A DNA stretch of 64,000 bases from an uncultured Alteromonadaceae bacterium (GCA_947494925.1 CANLWS010000003.1:124001-188000); one strand, 5' to 3'; positions 44,626 to 53,562 are shown, numbered from the stretch's first letter. Notes: generated by a model not told the origin, from the letters alone. Program-made: numbers and translations.

Positions 44626-45539
44626 TTGGGTTGGCCTTCAGTAGGTAAGATACTATTTTCGATAAATTCAAGTCGCTCGTTAACGGGTCCAAAAGCCGCT
44701 GCGCTGCGCCTGCCGTAATAAGGTGCAGTATCTCGTTTTTCGGGTCGGCTAAAAAACGGGAGAGAGAGTTGATCGATATTGTCGACGGTGAAACTTACCA
44801 TGGACACCCCTGGTGGAAGTTCGGTCATAAAGTTATCCAGCGTTTTAGCTGAGGAAGGATACTGATCAAGTTCCAGCAAAAATTGCCCCTGTAGTGTCGC
44901 CAACGACAAAGAATGCATCGTCTGCTCAGGCATGCCGTAAGCATTTGATAACACCCCGATGCGATAAGGAAAGGGCCCGCTCACGGGCATGTGTAAGTTT
45001 TCCCGATAAAAAAGTTCCAGCGCGGTCAAGTTACTGGCTCCCGCAACCATAATAAACACACTGTCAACGAACGTGCTTGCCTGTCCCAAATCAAAACTGG
45101 ATTTTGCTGGATCGATGATCCGGGTAAAATAGAGGAGTTCGTTGTCCGGTCCTAGCGCCTGGAAAGCTCGTACATTTTTCTTGTCAGTCAGAAATTTGGG
45201 TTGACCAACAACAGTAAATGGGGAATTCGCCAAACGTCTTGCAAGCTCATCGGGGTTTTGCACCAGAATTTCAGTGGCGTTCCATCCTTCTTGCTTCATG
45301 GGGAGATAGTTTTTGGCGTTTTCAGATTGAATAAATCGCAGGTAAATTGGCTTATTACTCTTTGCCTGTAACAAGGTGAACGGCTTGCTCGCTGCTTTTG
45401 GGGCACCCCAACTTCTCGCAAGTTTATCGGAGAGTTTACCACGCTCGACCACCTTATAGTCTAAGTGCTTCACATACGCCTGTTCACTAGTGTGTAAATT
45501 CAGAACCAGTATTGTTACTACCACAATCGACTTCAGCAT
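44622..45539 (-). CDS. Exported VOC-fold protein
   Basis: A 305-residue protein with an N-terminal hydrophobic signal (MLKSIVVVTILVLNL). The body is two VOC-like halves: the second begins FVDSVFIMVAGASNLTALEL and continues FYRENLHMPVSG, a typical glyoxalase-fold first unit. VOC proteins are normally cytosolic, so an exported one is unusual; whether the signal is cleaved is unclear. It is first in a two-gene minus-strand unit with the membrane protein and lies divergent from the TonB receptor. A periplasmic step, such as binding or ring cleavage of the imported substrate, is a reasonable guess only. Confidence 0.72.
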   Translation of the reverse strand: MLKSIVVVTILVLNLHTSEQAYVKHLDYKVVERGKLSDKLARSWGAPKAASKPFTLLQAKSNKPIYLRFIQSENAKNYLPMKQEGWNATEILVQNPDELARRLANSPFTVVGQPKFLTDKKNVRAFQALGPDNELLYFTRIIDPAKSSFDLGQASTFVDSVFIMVAGASNLTALELFYRENLHMPVSGPFPYRIGVLSNAYGMPEQTMHSLSLATLQGQFLLELDQYPSSAKTLDNFMTELPPGVSMVSFTVDNIDQLSLPFFSRPEKRDTAPYYGRRSAAAFGPVNERLEFIENSILPTEGQPK

Positions 45540-45625
45540 AATGTCACTTTCCTGAGAGTAAGAGTATTTTTCTACACCATCTAATTTTGCTTACATTTTC
45601 ACCTGTATAAGATGTGTACGATTCC

Positions 45626-45669
45626 TTGACTTTGAATAAAGATATAATAATATGTCAATATAATCATAT
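45626..45669 (+). promoter_or_regulatory. Promoter and candidate operator of the TonB receptor gene
   Basis: TTGACT (45626-45631) and TAATAT (45648-45653) are spaced by 16 bases, a good sigma70 match. An inverted repeat ATATG, ten bases, CATAT (45650-45669) overlaps the -10 and start-site region, where a repressor would block transcription. The GntR/UTRA protein of the island is the obvious candidate. It is 35 bp upstream of the receptor start. Confidence 0.55.
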
Positions 45670-45703
45670 AACGTAAAATAAGCATAAGAGCAAGGGGACA
45701 CTC

Positions 45704-47887
45704 ATGGGTAAATCGTGGAAAAAAGCCTACCTGGCAACTAGCATCGCAGCGTTACTGGCCGTGCCGACTCAATATGCGTTGGCGCAGGAAACTGAAGAAG
45801 CATCTGATACCGAACTTGAAAAAATCTTGGTCACAGCGCAAAGACGAGCCCAGTCAATACAAGAGGTCCCTGTTGCCGTAACGTCTATTGGTGCTGAAGA
45901 TTTGGAATTAAAGCAAGTCAGTAACGTTTTGGATTTGCAATATGAAATCCCGAATATAAGCATTGCGACTAATACAGGTACCGCGAGCGGCGCTAGAATA
46001 TTCCTGCGCGGAGTCGGCGAAGATGAGTCGAGAGTCTCTGCAGATCCGGCTGTAGGGGTTTATGTGGATGGTGTTTACGTAGGCCGTCAGGTGGGCGCTT
46101 TGTTTGATTTGGTCGACCTTGAGCGTGTTGAAGTGTTGCGGGGTCCCCAGGGCACATTGTATGGCCGTAACTCTAATGGTGGCGCAGTAAAGCTGATCAG
46201 TAAAGCGCCTGAAACTGATGAAAACTATGGGGTAGTTAAAGTGACGGCTGGCAGTGATGGCAGACTAGATGGTCGCTTGACTGGCAACGTTGCTATTTCA
46301 GATTCAACCGCAATTCGCGGTACCTTTTTGACCCGCAGCCGTGACGGCTTTCATACGGTGAACCCAAATGGTGATTTCGCTGAACAAATTGGTACAGAGG
46401 CTGGCGAAAAGGATCTCAATGCATTTCGAATTGCCTTGTTTACCGAATTTAATGATGACTGGTCGTTAAACATCGCATATGACCATACAAAAGATGATTC
46501 TGATCCGGTGCCAGACAGTGCAGCACCGCCCAATGACGTAGATGGCGATTTGTTTACTATCGAACCCTTATCGGGTACCACCTGCTCTGCCGCTACACCG
46601 GCTGCATTCCAACCAATGGGTTGCTTTAACGACTACCGTAGTGAAGTTGAAACAAGCGGTTTGACAGTCAATGTACAAGGGAAAATAGGCGAATATGACC
46701 TGGCTTTTTTAACCGGGTATCGGGAGCTGGAGGACGATCTGTCCAGCAGGATCGGTTTCCCCTATACGCAACAAACTGATCAGGATCAGCTGAGCCAGGA
46801 AATTACCCTGACATCGAACTATGATGGTGCTTTCAATTTTGTGACGGGTGTGTACTACTTTACCGAAGATGTACAGCTTGATTCAATCTTTGTGTTTCCC
46901 TTTGAGTTAGGCGTCGAAACAGATGCATTGGCAGTCTTTTTTCAAAGCGATTACCAAGTGACGGACTCTGTTACTTTGACCACAGGGGTTCGATATACTG
47001 ACGAAAGCAAAGATCTAAATGCGCTGGCGGTTGTTTCAGGTGCGTCAAGAGTAGAGTCTAGGGACTTTACCAATACCACCTTTAATTTGGCAGTAAACAA
47101 ACAGTTTACCGATAAGGTCATGGGCTATGTGTCTTTTGCTAGCGGTTTCAAAAGTGGTGGTTGGTCACCGGATTGTTTTGCCACTGCTGCCTGCTTCCTG
47201 CCGGTTGATGAGGAAGAATTAGATTCATTCGAGATGGGGATCCGCAGTGATTTAATGGATAACCGATTGCGTTTGAACGCTACCTACTTTTTTAACAATT
47301 ATGACAATCTGCAAATCGCTTCAACCGTGCCGGGTCTTGGATTTACCCGATTTAATGTGGATGAAACGGAAATCAGTGGTATTGAACTGGAAGTGTTGTT
47401 TGAGGCAACCGAAAGCCTGACGATTAATGCGACTTTTGGCACCTTGGATGGTGAATACAAAACACTGACGTTAGACCAAGCCGGGGGTTTGACGAACAAC
47501 GGATCGAGCCCTGGCTGCAATGGCGTAGTAAGTGTCGAGTGCGCATTGGGGCTTGAGCTTAAAAACGCACCAGAATTTAAAGGCACAATAGGATTAACCC
47601 ACCGTAAATCCATGTTAGGCGGTGAAATCACCAGCCGCATAGATTTTTCCTTTGAAGATGACTCATACAATCTTGTAGCCAACGCACCAGAACATGCGTT
47701 GACTTCAGTGGGCACAATCATAAATGCGCGAATTGCTTATGAACCTGAGAGCCTAGAATGGTCAGCAGCATTCTGGATGAAAAATATGACAGACGAGATT
47801 TATGCAAGGGCTGCGACTGCTAATTCCTTTAGTCAGTATGCTGCGGATCCACTGACCTGGGGCGTTGACTTTGAATATCGATTTTAG
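45704..47887 (+). CDS. TonB-dependent outer-membrane receptor
   Basis: A 727-residue receptor. The signal peptide ends ALAQE. The N-terminal TonB-box-like region EKILVTAQR is followed by the plug domain, with RIFLRGVGEDESR near 100 and VYVDGVYVGRQ near 124. LERVEVLRGPQGTLYGRNSNG marks the plug end (here about 145-165). A 22-strand barrel fills the remainder, ending in an aromatic-terminated DFEYRF. It resembles receptors in sphingomonad- and alteromonad-type catabolic loci, which often import aromatic or other organic compounds rather than siderophores. It leads the final operon with an alpha/beta-fold protein and a small protein. Confidence 0.92.
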   Translation: MGKSWKKAYLATSIAALLAVPTQYALAQETEEASDTELEKILVTAQRRAQSIQEVPVAVTSIGAEDLELKQVSNVLDLQYEIPNISIATNTGTASGARIFLRGVGEDESRVSADPAVGVYVDGVYVGRQVGALFDLVDLERVEVLRGPQGTLYGRNSNGGAVKLISKAPETDENYGVVKVTAGSDGRLDGRLTGNVAISDSTAIRGTFLTRSRDGFHTVNPNGDFAEQIGTEAGEKDLNAFRIALFTEFNDDWSLNIAYDHTKDDSDPVPDSAAPPNDVDGDLFTIEPLSGTTCSAATPAAFQPMGCFNDYRSEVETSGLTVNVQGKIGEYDLAFLTGYRELEDDLSSRIGFPYTQQTDQDQLSQEITLTSNYDGAFNFVTGVYYFTEDVQLDSIFVFPFELGVETDALAVFFQSDYQVTDSVTLTTGVRYTDESKDLNALAVVSGASRVESRDFTNTTFNLAVNKQFTDKVMGYVSFASGFKSGGWSPDCFATAACFLPVDEEELDSFEMGIRSDLMDNRLRLNATYFFNNYDNLQIASTVPGLGFTRFNVDETEISGIELEVLFEATESLTINATFGTLDGEYKTLTLDQAGGLTNNGSSPGCNGVVSVECALGLELKNAPEFKGTIGLTHRKSMLGGEITSRIDFSFEDDSYNLVANAPEHALTSVGTIINARIAYEPESLEWSAAFWMKNMTDEIYARAATANSFSQYAADPLTWGVDFEYRF

Positions 47888-47896
47888 GTATTGGTG

Positions 47897-48721
47897 ATGT
47901 CTCAATTTCCGTCTTCAAAGCGTGTGAGCAAACATTATGTTGAAGGTGGCTTTGGCCAGATTCATTTCAGAACGTGCGGACAGGCCAATCAAAAACCTGC
48001 CATAGTTTGCTTGCACATGGTATCCAAATCCAGCCGCTCTTTTCACACCATCATGCCTTTTTTGGCTGAAGACAGGCTGGTGGTTGCCATTGACTATCCG
48101 GGATATGGAGAATCTGATCCTCCAGATTCCGAGGACCAAGCGACCATTGCGAATTATGCCAGGGAAGTGATTCCTGTCATAAATGAGTTGGAAATCGAGA
48201 AAGCCGATTTAGTGGGCTATCACACTGGTTGCATGGTGTCAGTCGAGGTGGCCATGCAAAATCCTGAGCGTGTAAACAAAATTGTCAATTTTGGTGCCCC
48301 GATTTTTACACAGAAGGAAGTTATTGACTTTAAAAGATACTTTTCACCAATCCCGTTGGACGAAGCTGGTACCAGATTCAAAATTATGTGGGAGCGCATA
48401 ATGTTTTATCGCGGACCTGGTATGACGCTAGAAATGGCAGCTAACTCCATGGCTGAGAACCTTCGAGGGGGTGACAAATATGAATGGGGTCACATGGCAG
48501 CATTTAATCATAGTCAGCGATACGCAGACGACATTGGCAAACTCCGACAACCATTTTTAGTCATGAATATTGGTGACGATTTGTATGAGCATAGCCGACG
48601 GGTCGACGAACTGATAAATATCGGTGAAAGAATCGATTATCCAGATTGGGGTACCGGTTTTCTGGACGTGTTCCCAAAAGATATTGCTCACGCACTATTA
48701 ACCTTTTTTGATGGACCTTGA
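47897..48721 (+). CDS. Alpha/beta-hydrolase-fold protein with His at the nucleophile position
   Basis: A 274-residue alpha/beta-fold protein related to the one at 36440-37285. Fold marks: AIVCLHMVSKSSRSF near residue 36 and AIDYPGYGESDPP near 64. At the elbow it reads LVGYHTGCM, so the GxSxG nucleophile is His109. This GYHTG variant, as in the other island copy with GSATG, makes classic ester hydrolysis unlikely. Start ATG 47897; TTG and GTG just upstream are in frame. It begins nine bases after the TonB receptor stop and its own stop lies just before the next gene. Confidence 0.82.
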   Translation: MSQFPSSKRVSKHYVEGGFGQIHFRTCGQANQKPAIVCLHMVSKSSRSFHTIMPFLAEDRLVVAIDYPGYGESDPPDSEDQATIANYAREVIPVINELEIEKADLVGYHTGCMVSVEVAMQNPERVNKIVNFGAPIFTQKEVIDFKRYFSPIPLDEAGTRFKIMWERIMFYRGPGMTLEMAANSMAENLRGGDKYEWGHMAAFNHSQRYADDIGKLRQPFLVMNIGDDLYEHSRRVDELINIGERIDYPDWGTGFLDVFPKDIAHALLTFFDGP

Positions 48722-48726
48722 TACCG

Positions 48727-49176
48727 ATGAGTAACCCGCTCGAACATTTGATGCCTGACGTATTGAATCACCGGGGAACATGGGTAGGGACGTATCGCCA
48801 CCTGGATGACCAGGGGAACACATTGGACTATCATCAGAGCAGAGTTGAATGTATTTTCCCTACTGAAGGCAAGGTGGTTTACATACAACGCAATCAGTTT
48901 GACTGGGAGGATGGTCGGCAGTTCAAGGCTTCGTTTGATGGTATTGTGAAAAATGACAAGATCTTCTGGGATACCGACACATTTAGAGGTTACGGGTGGG
49001 TCGCCAGTCCGAATGTATTTCTGCTGGAATTGGAACGTAAGGATGAGCCAGGAGCCTGGTTCTACGAATCTATTGTCATGGGGTCTGATAAAGCTCATCG
49101 AGCCCGCACCTGGCATTGGTTTAAGCAAGGAAAATGCTACAAGCGTACTTTATGTGATGAACGGCTACTGGTTTAG
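48727..49176 (+). CDS. Small protein with lipocalin-like strand pattern, unrecognised
   Basis: A 149-residue protein without signal peptide. It is rich in alternating strands: RGTWVGTYRHLDDQGN near residue 17, then KVVYIQRNQFDWEDGRQF and a late RARTWHWFKQG. This pattern suggests a calycin or lipocalin-like barrel, possibly related to the DUF3598 group, but I cannot confirm it. It is the last gene of the TonB-receptor operon. An upstream TTG at 48718 overlaps the previous stop; I prefer ATG 48727. It might bind a pathway intermediate. Confidence 0.65.
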   Translation: MSNPLEHLMPDVLNHRGTWVGTYRHLDDQGNTLDYHQSRVECIFPTEGKVVYIQRNQFDWEDGRQFKASFDGIVKNDKIFWDTDTFRGYGWVASPNVFLLELERKDEPGAWFYESIVMGSDKAHRARTWHWFKQGKCYKRTLCDERLLV

Positions 49177-49262
49177 ATAATCACCTCATGTCATTACTTA
49201 CATAACCAAATCTCGGTCTTTGGTATATACTTGGCGGCCAAAATCATTAGTGGACGTTTTTT

Positions 49263-49697
49263 ATGAGAGTATGCGGTGTTGAGTTGAAAGGCACAGAAGC
49301 CATTATTTGTTTATTGTCGTTAGACAATGACGTATTTCAGTTGCCAGAATGTCGGGCACGCAAACTGGAACTGAAAGATATTAATACCACTAAAGATCTG
49401 AAAGACTTTCAATTCGCGTTCGATCAGCTGATGAAAGACTATAAAGTTGACAAGGCAGTTATTCGCCAACGTCCTACTAAAGGTAAATTTGCTGGTGGGG
49501 CGATTGGATTCAAGTTGGAGGCAGCGATTCAGCTTATCGAAAATCTTAGCGTGGTGACCCTATCTTCGACAGAAATAAAGGAATCCATTAAGCGTAATCC
49601 GGTACATATTCCTTTTGCCGAAACAGGATTGAAAGTGTTTCAGGAGCCAGCCTTTATCACCGCATTTGCCTACCTGATGCAAGCAAAGTACGCTTAG
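49263..49697 (+). CDS. DUF3010 family protein
   Basis: A 144-residue protein with the DUF3010 pattern: MRVCGVELKGTEAIICLLS at the start, AVIRQRPTKGKFAGGAIGFK in the middle and FAYLMQAKYA at the end. The family is conserved in Vibrionales and Alteromonadales; its function is unknown, though the N-terminal strand pattern resembles RNase-H-like folds. It is a single-gene unit after the catabolic island, and is likely part of the core chromosome. Confidence 0.85.
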   Translation: MRVCGVELKGTEAIICLLSLDNDVFQLPECRARKLELKDINTTKDLKDFQFAFDQLMKDYKVDKAVIRQRPTKGKFAGGAIGFKLEAAIQLIENLSVVTLSSTEIKESIKRNPVHIPFAETGLKVFQEPAFITAFAYLMQAKYA

Positions 49698-49707
49698 GTC
49701 CGCTAGA

Positions 49708-49932
49708 TCAGGGGGCAGATACTTCTGTACCCTGATGTTGTGATGCAAGATCATCCAGTTCAGATAATGTTCTATCAAAAGCACCCGCTTCAATCTCGTA
49801 AGTAATGCGGATCATTTTATTGCCTGCATAAAATCTGGCGTCCACATCGGCAACATGCCAATGCTTCAGTGTATTTAAAAATCGATTTGCCAACTGTGCG
49901 GATTCAAAGCTGTATATAACCTGCGACTTCAT
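49708..49932 (-). CDS. Small conserved hypothetical protein
   Basis: A 74-residue protein from ATG 49932 (after AGAGAAA). It reads MKSQVIYSFESAQLANRFLN and then KMIRITYEIEAGAF, an alpha/beta pattern like a small ferredoxin-type fold. I do not recognise a family. An upstream frame to 50088 is possible but begins without a ribosome site and has low similarity to a coding sequence. It is convergent with DUF3010. Confidence 0.65.
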   Translation of the reverse strand: MKSQVIYSFESAQLANRFLNTLKHWHVADVDARFYAGNKMIRITYEIEAGAFDRTLSELDDLASQHQGTEVSAP

Positions 49933-50176
49933 GATTTCTCTGTAAATACCTAAAAGCGCGCAGTGTGTCACAGCATTCCTGATAAAATCAATCTGTAGCA
50001 GGACAGAATTATCAATGGATCTCAGAATAATTAAGAAAATTGTCATGTTTTGCGGTATAAACTGTAGGTGACAATTGTTTTGCTTCATTGATCATGCTGT
50101 ACCTTGGAGTTTGTGCTTTTTGGTAGGACTGTTGACAGGCAATCAACAAGCTATCTTCGCAAAACGAGACCAAATT

Positions 50177-50749
50177 ATGTTGGTGTTGAGACTCAATAAA
50201 TCCGGTATGCCTCAAGCCTGGATCACGCCCGAAGAGGCCGCCAAGTATTACTGCCAAGGCAGAGTACTGTTTGAACTGGGCGAAAATAAAAAAGTGTTGC
50301 GCGGAGGCTGGAATAGTCTCGGCGAACAAAGCACCTTATCTTTATCTTCTATTATTGGCTGCGACGGGAAAGTGGTTAATCCCATGGGGCGAATTCCTTT
50401 GTGTAATCGTTACCTGTTTCGCCGTGATAATAATGTGTGTTTGTATTGTGGCCAGCGATTTAAAGTGTCGCAATTGACCAGAGACCATGTCATTCCTAAA
50501 TCCCGCGGTGGTAAGAACTTATGGAGTAACACAGTAACCGCCTGCGGCAGGTGTAATCACCATAAAGCTGATCGTACACCTGAAGAGGCGAATATGGCCT
50601 TACTGGCAGTACCCTTTGCACCGAATATCTATGAGCACTTCTATCTGCGTAACAGGCGGATCCTTGCCGACCAGATGGAATTCCTCAGTGGTCATTTCTC
50701 TGCCAAGCGACAATGGCTGGAAAACGATATTCATCTTCAACAGACATAA
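50177..50749 (+). CDS. HNH endonuclease-domain protein
   Basis: A 190-residue protein. The HNH domain lies at about 85-140: CLYCGQRF, then TRDHVIPKSRGG with the first His, NTVTACGRCNHHKADRTP with Asn and the zinc Cys pair. This is the standard zinc-ribbon HNH pattern and resembles housekeeping HNH proteins widespread in gammaproteobacteria. It may cut nucleic acid, but targets are not known. Start ATG 50177 begins MLVLRLNKSGMPQAW, which matches family starts; the longer frame to 50075 is doubtful. No partner methylase is nearby, so restriction is not indicated. Confidence 0.87.
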   Translation: MLVLRLNKSGMPQAWITPEEAAKYYCQGRVLFELGENKKVLRGGWNSLGEQSTLSLSSIIGCDGKVVNPMGRIPLCNRYLFRRDNNVCLYCGQRFKVSQLTRDHVIPKSRGGKNLWSNTVTACGRCNHHKADRTPEEANMALLAVPFAPNIYEHFYLRNRRILADQMEFLSGHFSAKRQWLENDIHLQQT

Positions 50750-50829
50750 TCTATGCTCTGGGAATGATCATCTAGCCTTGAATGAAGCGGCCAACATATG
50801 TTGGCCGATTTGTTATCGCAAGTTGATAT

Positions 50830-52452
50830 TTAGTTTCCCCAAATTTCGCTGATCAGCTGTGGGTGGTCAATAAAGGGGTTTCGATTGCCCTGATAAGAAT
50901 GGGCTGCTTCATTTCGATCTACCTCTTTCTGGCTGACAGGATCCATCTGATGCCAATTTTTCAAAAGATTCAGAAACCAGGATTCGAACACCTGAGTACT
51001 ACTGCCGTTTAATATGGCATCGGCTGAGCTTGAATTGCTCTGCCAGTTGCCAATCACATTCTCATAACGGGTTGCCATGTAAAAATATGCTCTGGCCAAA
51101 TCTCCCTTAAATTCATCTATAGGTTCAAAGACGGTGCCAGAATAACCCAGACCGGATTCGGCAGACCCGAGTTTAGAACCATTTTGTGATGTGAAGCTCG
51201 CCGAACCAACGTCCCCATAAGGATAGCTGCTGCGTTTCGAGTTTACGAAACCGTCGCTGGCAAAAATATGGTGAACATCAGAATTCATTGGCTCAACTGA
51301 ACCACCAAACCAACTGCGTGGAAAAGAGTGTTCTCGATTGTAGCAGTCACCTTCCCCTGAATAGTTACCGCACTGATCGCTCACTGATGCGAAGCTGTAG
51401 GGGTCATTGCTGGTGGGACGTTCTGAGTAGATATCCAGAATAGACCCATCATTTTCATAATAACTGTCGATTTCATTAGCACTGTAGAAACTCCAAAGTG
51501 CAGAATATCCCTGGCTGGCATGACCTTTGATGATGTCGTACAAAGCGCTTTTCAGTGCATAGCCACTGAGACCATCAGCGCTGGCGTAATAACCGCTGAG
51601 GCCACCTGAACCGCCGCCACCCGAACCGCTGCCGAGTGTGACGCTAGTGGATTCACTGGAACCAAACACATCACCACTGGCGACCGTCTGACCTGCGAAA
51701 GTCAGGCTGTACTGACCTGACCCATACTGACAACAAATTCCGTCGCCATAGGTATCAGAAACGGTCAGTGTGTAATCACCATCCTCTAGACAAAGATCTT
51801 CATTGTAAGTGGTGTTGCTCGCATAACCAGAGCCAGCCCCCACAACAGAGGATTGTCCATTGGTGATTTGCCAACTGGTTTCAGCACCATAATTATCGGT
51901 AGTCAAATTGAAACTACCGCTGTTGTGGGTACAACCACCTGAACCGCCTCCACCGGAGCCTCCAGAGGCAGGTTGAAAGTTATCAACATAAACCAATTCA
52001 GAACCATCAAAACCCGAGACATCATAAAATCTGAGTCCCACCTCTATCGACCCTGAAGAAGAAGGTGTATAGCTGTACGAGAGCTGCTGCCATTGATTAA
52101 TCAAAGCTGCATTTGAGTAACCTTGATACCCTGCTACGTACAATCGGGCTCGCATACCACCTTCCGTATGGCGAACCCAAACACTCACGTCTAGCGTCTG
52201 ACCTGCAGTTACTGTAATGGTCTGACGAAAGTCTGTAGAACCTTGTGACCCGGTATTGACCTGAACAGCAGCCGAAAGACTGCCGCTTTGTTTTTGACTG
52301 GCGGATTGACTGACACTGATACCTGAATCTATCGTTGTCCAGTTTTCTGGGGTGTTACCCGACCAGTTTTCAAAATCTCCATTTTCAATATTCGCCTGTA
52401 CAGCAAAAGTGGCGAAGAGCATTCCTAATAACATTGAACCTGTTCTTTTCAT
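50830..52452 (-). CDS. Secreted endonuclease I with N-terminal binding domains
   Basis: A 540-residue extracellular nuclease. A signal peptide (ending FAVQA) leads to a CBM-like jelly roll (about 22-165: NGDFENWSGNTPENW, then ARLYVAGYQGYSNA). A Gly/Ser linker and a Cys-containing domain with TDNYGAETSWQI, CLEDGDYTLTVSDTYGDGIC follow. The latter is a common accessory module in marine secreted enzymes. The C-terminal catalytic domain is endonuclease I (EndA/Vvn type): NREHSFPRSWFGG with the catalytic His and NSDVHHIFASDG with the metal site. It digests DNA outside the cell or in the periplasm. It is a single gene. Confidence 0.88.
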   Translation of the reverse strand: MKRTGSMLLGMLFATFAVQANIENGDFENWSGNTPENWTTIDSGISVSQSASQKQSGSLSAAVQVNTGSQGSTDFRQTITVTAGQTLDVSVWVRHTEGGMRARLYVAGYQGYSNAALINQWQQLSYSYTPSSSGSIEVGLRFYDVSGFDGSELVYVDNFQPASGGSGGGGSGGCTHNSGSFNLTTDNYGAETSWQITNGQSSVVGAGSGYASNTTYNEDLCLEDGDYTLTVSDTYGDGICCQYGSGQYSLTFAGQTVASGDVFGSSESTSVTLGSGSGGGGSGGLSGYYASADGLSGYALKSALYDIIKGHASQGYSALWSFYSANEIDSYYENDGSILDIYSERPTSNDPYSFASVSDQCGNYSGEGDCYNREHSFPRSWFGGSVEPMNSDVHHIFASDGFVNSKRSSYPYGDVGSASFTSQNGSKLGSAESGLGYSGTVFEPIDEFKGDLARAYFYMATRYENVIGNWQSNSSSADAILNGSSTQVFESWFLNLLKNWHQMDPVSQKEVDRNEAAHSYQGNRNPFIDHPQLISEIWGN

Positions 52453-52722
52453 TTTATTGGTCTCTGTTTATGTTAATAATCAAATGGTTATCATGGCATT
52501 CAGATATAACATCTTCATTACAGTCTGGATGTCATGAGAAATTATTTAACCACTAACCAGACCGTATGGTCAAATTTTGTTCAATGCAGAGCAGGTTTAA
52601 ATTTTAAGATAGAAGGAATAGTGGTTGAAGGGAGAATGAAGAGGCCTTTAACAGCGAAAATGCGTCTAGGGCTAATACAAATACGACAGATCAGCCTTAG
52701 GAGTCACAAACAGTAAAGCAGT

Positions 52723-52959
52723 TTAGTCCTTTGACTGACTTTTAAAACGTCTCATGGCTCCAGGCAATTGGCCCGTGATCACAATTGAATAAGCAAACAG
52801 GCCCAATGCTGTGAAAATGGCGCCAGTAACTGATAGCTCCTGCCATTGGCCAGTGAAAATAACATAACCCATATAACCAATTACCATCAAGGTTGGACTC
52901 GCGACTATGGCGATCATGACCCGAATATTGGCTGATAGTTTAGGAACTGCATTTTCCAA
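52723..52959 (-). CDS. Small two-helix membrane protein
   Basis: A 78-residue protein with two hydrophobic helices (MIAIVASPTLMVIGYMGYVI and AIFTALGLFAYSIVITGQL) and a basic tail RRFKSQSKD. I recognise no family. It lies 50 bp downstream of an NTF2-like lipoprotein gene on the same strand and may be co-expressed. About 270 bp without features separate it from the nuclease gene. Confidence 0.65.
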   Translation of the reverse strand: MENAVPKLSANIRVMIAIVASPTLMVIGYMGYVIFTGQWQELSVTGAIFTALGLFAYSIVITGQLPGAMRRFKSQSKD

Positions 52960-53009
52960 TTATGTTGCTCCGCTGTAGTTGAGAGGTTAACTCATCAGAT
53001 AAAGTCGTA

Positions 53010-53474
53010 TTACTTGGTGCTGCTGGATACACTCACTAACAACCAATTACCTTCAGATCTATGCCAGACCTGAGTGCCAGCGCCAGACACAGCTACCTTT
53101 GAGCCGTTCTTTAAATTCACTTGTGCATTATATTCATTGACCAGAATCACATTGTTAGCGTCGATAACAGTGACTTTAACCCTTTTGAAACTGAGCTCGT
53201 CATAGGAAGCAACGGCTCCAATGCCTGACGAAAAGTGTTGTTGGAATTGCTCAAATTTTTGAGTCACTGTGCCATTTTCGTTCAATGCTGTAAAAAGTCT
53301 ATGGTTGAAATGCGCAAAGTAAGCGTCTTTATCTAAGCGTTTTACCGATTCAGCGAGGGAGTCAAATCGTCCCAATATTTCTTGTTCGATCTCTGCTTCT
53401 TCATAAGCGGAAAGGCTCACGCTATTACAGGCAAACAGCATGAAAATCAGACTGAAAAGCACGACGTTCTTCAT
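53010..53474 (-). CDS. Lipoprotein with NTF2/SnoaL-like fold
   Basis: A 154-residue protein with lipoprotein signal and lipobox LFAC (Cys16). The body has the NTF2-like pattern of a long helix (EAEIEQEILGRFDSLAESVK) and later strands with GAGTQVWHRSEGNWLLVSVS, as in DUF4440/SnoaL-type domains. It may bind a small ligand in the periplasm. No catalytic residues can be assigned. It is in a minus-strand run of unrelated small genes. Confidence 0.78.
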   Translation of the reverse strand: MKNVVLFSLIFMLFACNSVSLSAYEEAEIEQEILGRFDSLAESVKRLDKDAYFAHFNHRLFTALNENGTVTQKFEQFQQHFSSGIGAVASYDELSFKRVKVTVIDANNVILVNEYNAQVNLKNGSKVAVSGAGTQVWHRSEGNWLLVSVSSSTK

Positions 53475-53562
53475 TTAATGGTCTCTTTTAAAAGTGTGCA
53501 CTGGCTGAATTGTGTTTATAAGGAAACTGAGTTTAATTGAAAGACCAATCGCTTACTACAAT

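Noticed and set aside
50177-50749. Restriction endonuclease function for the HNH protein
   Set aside because: No methyltransferase or other restriction-system gene adjoins it; the sequence looks like the common stand-alone HNH protein.
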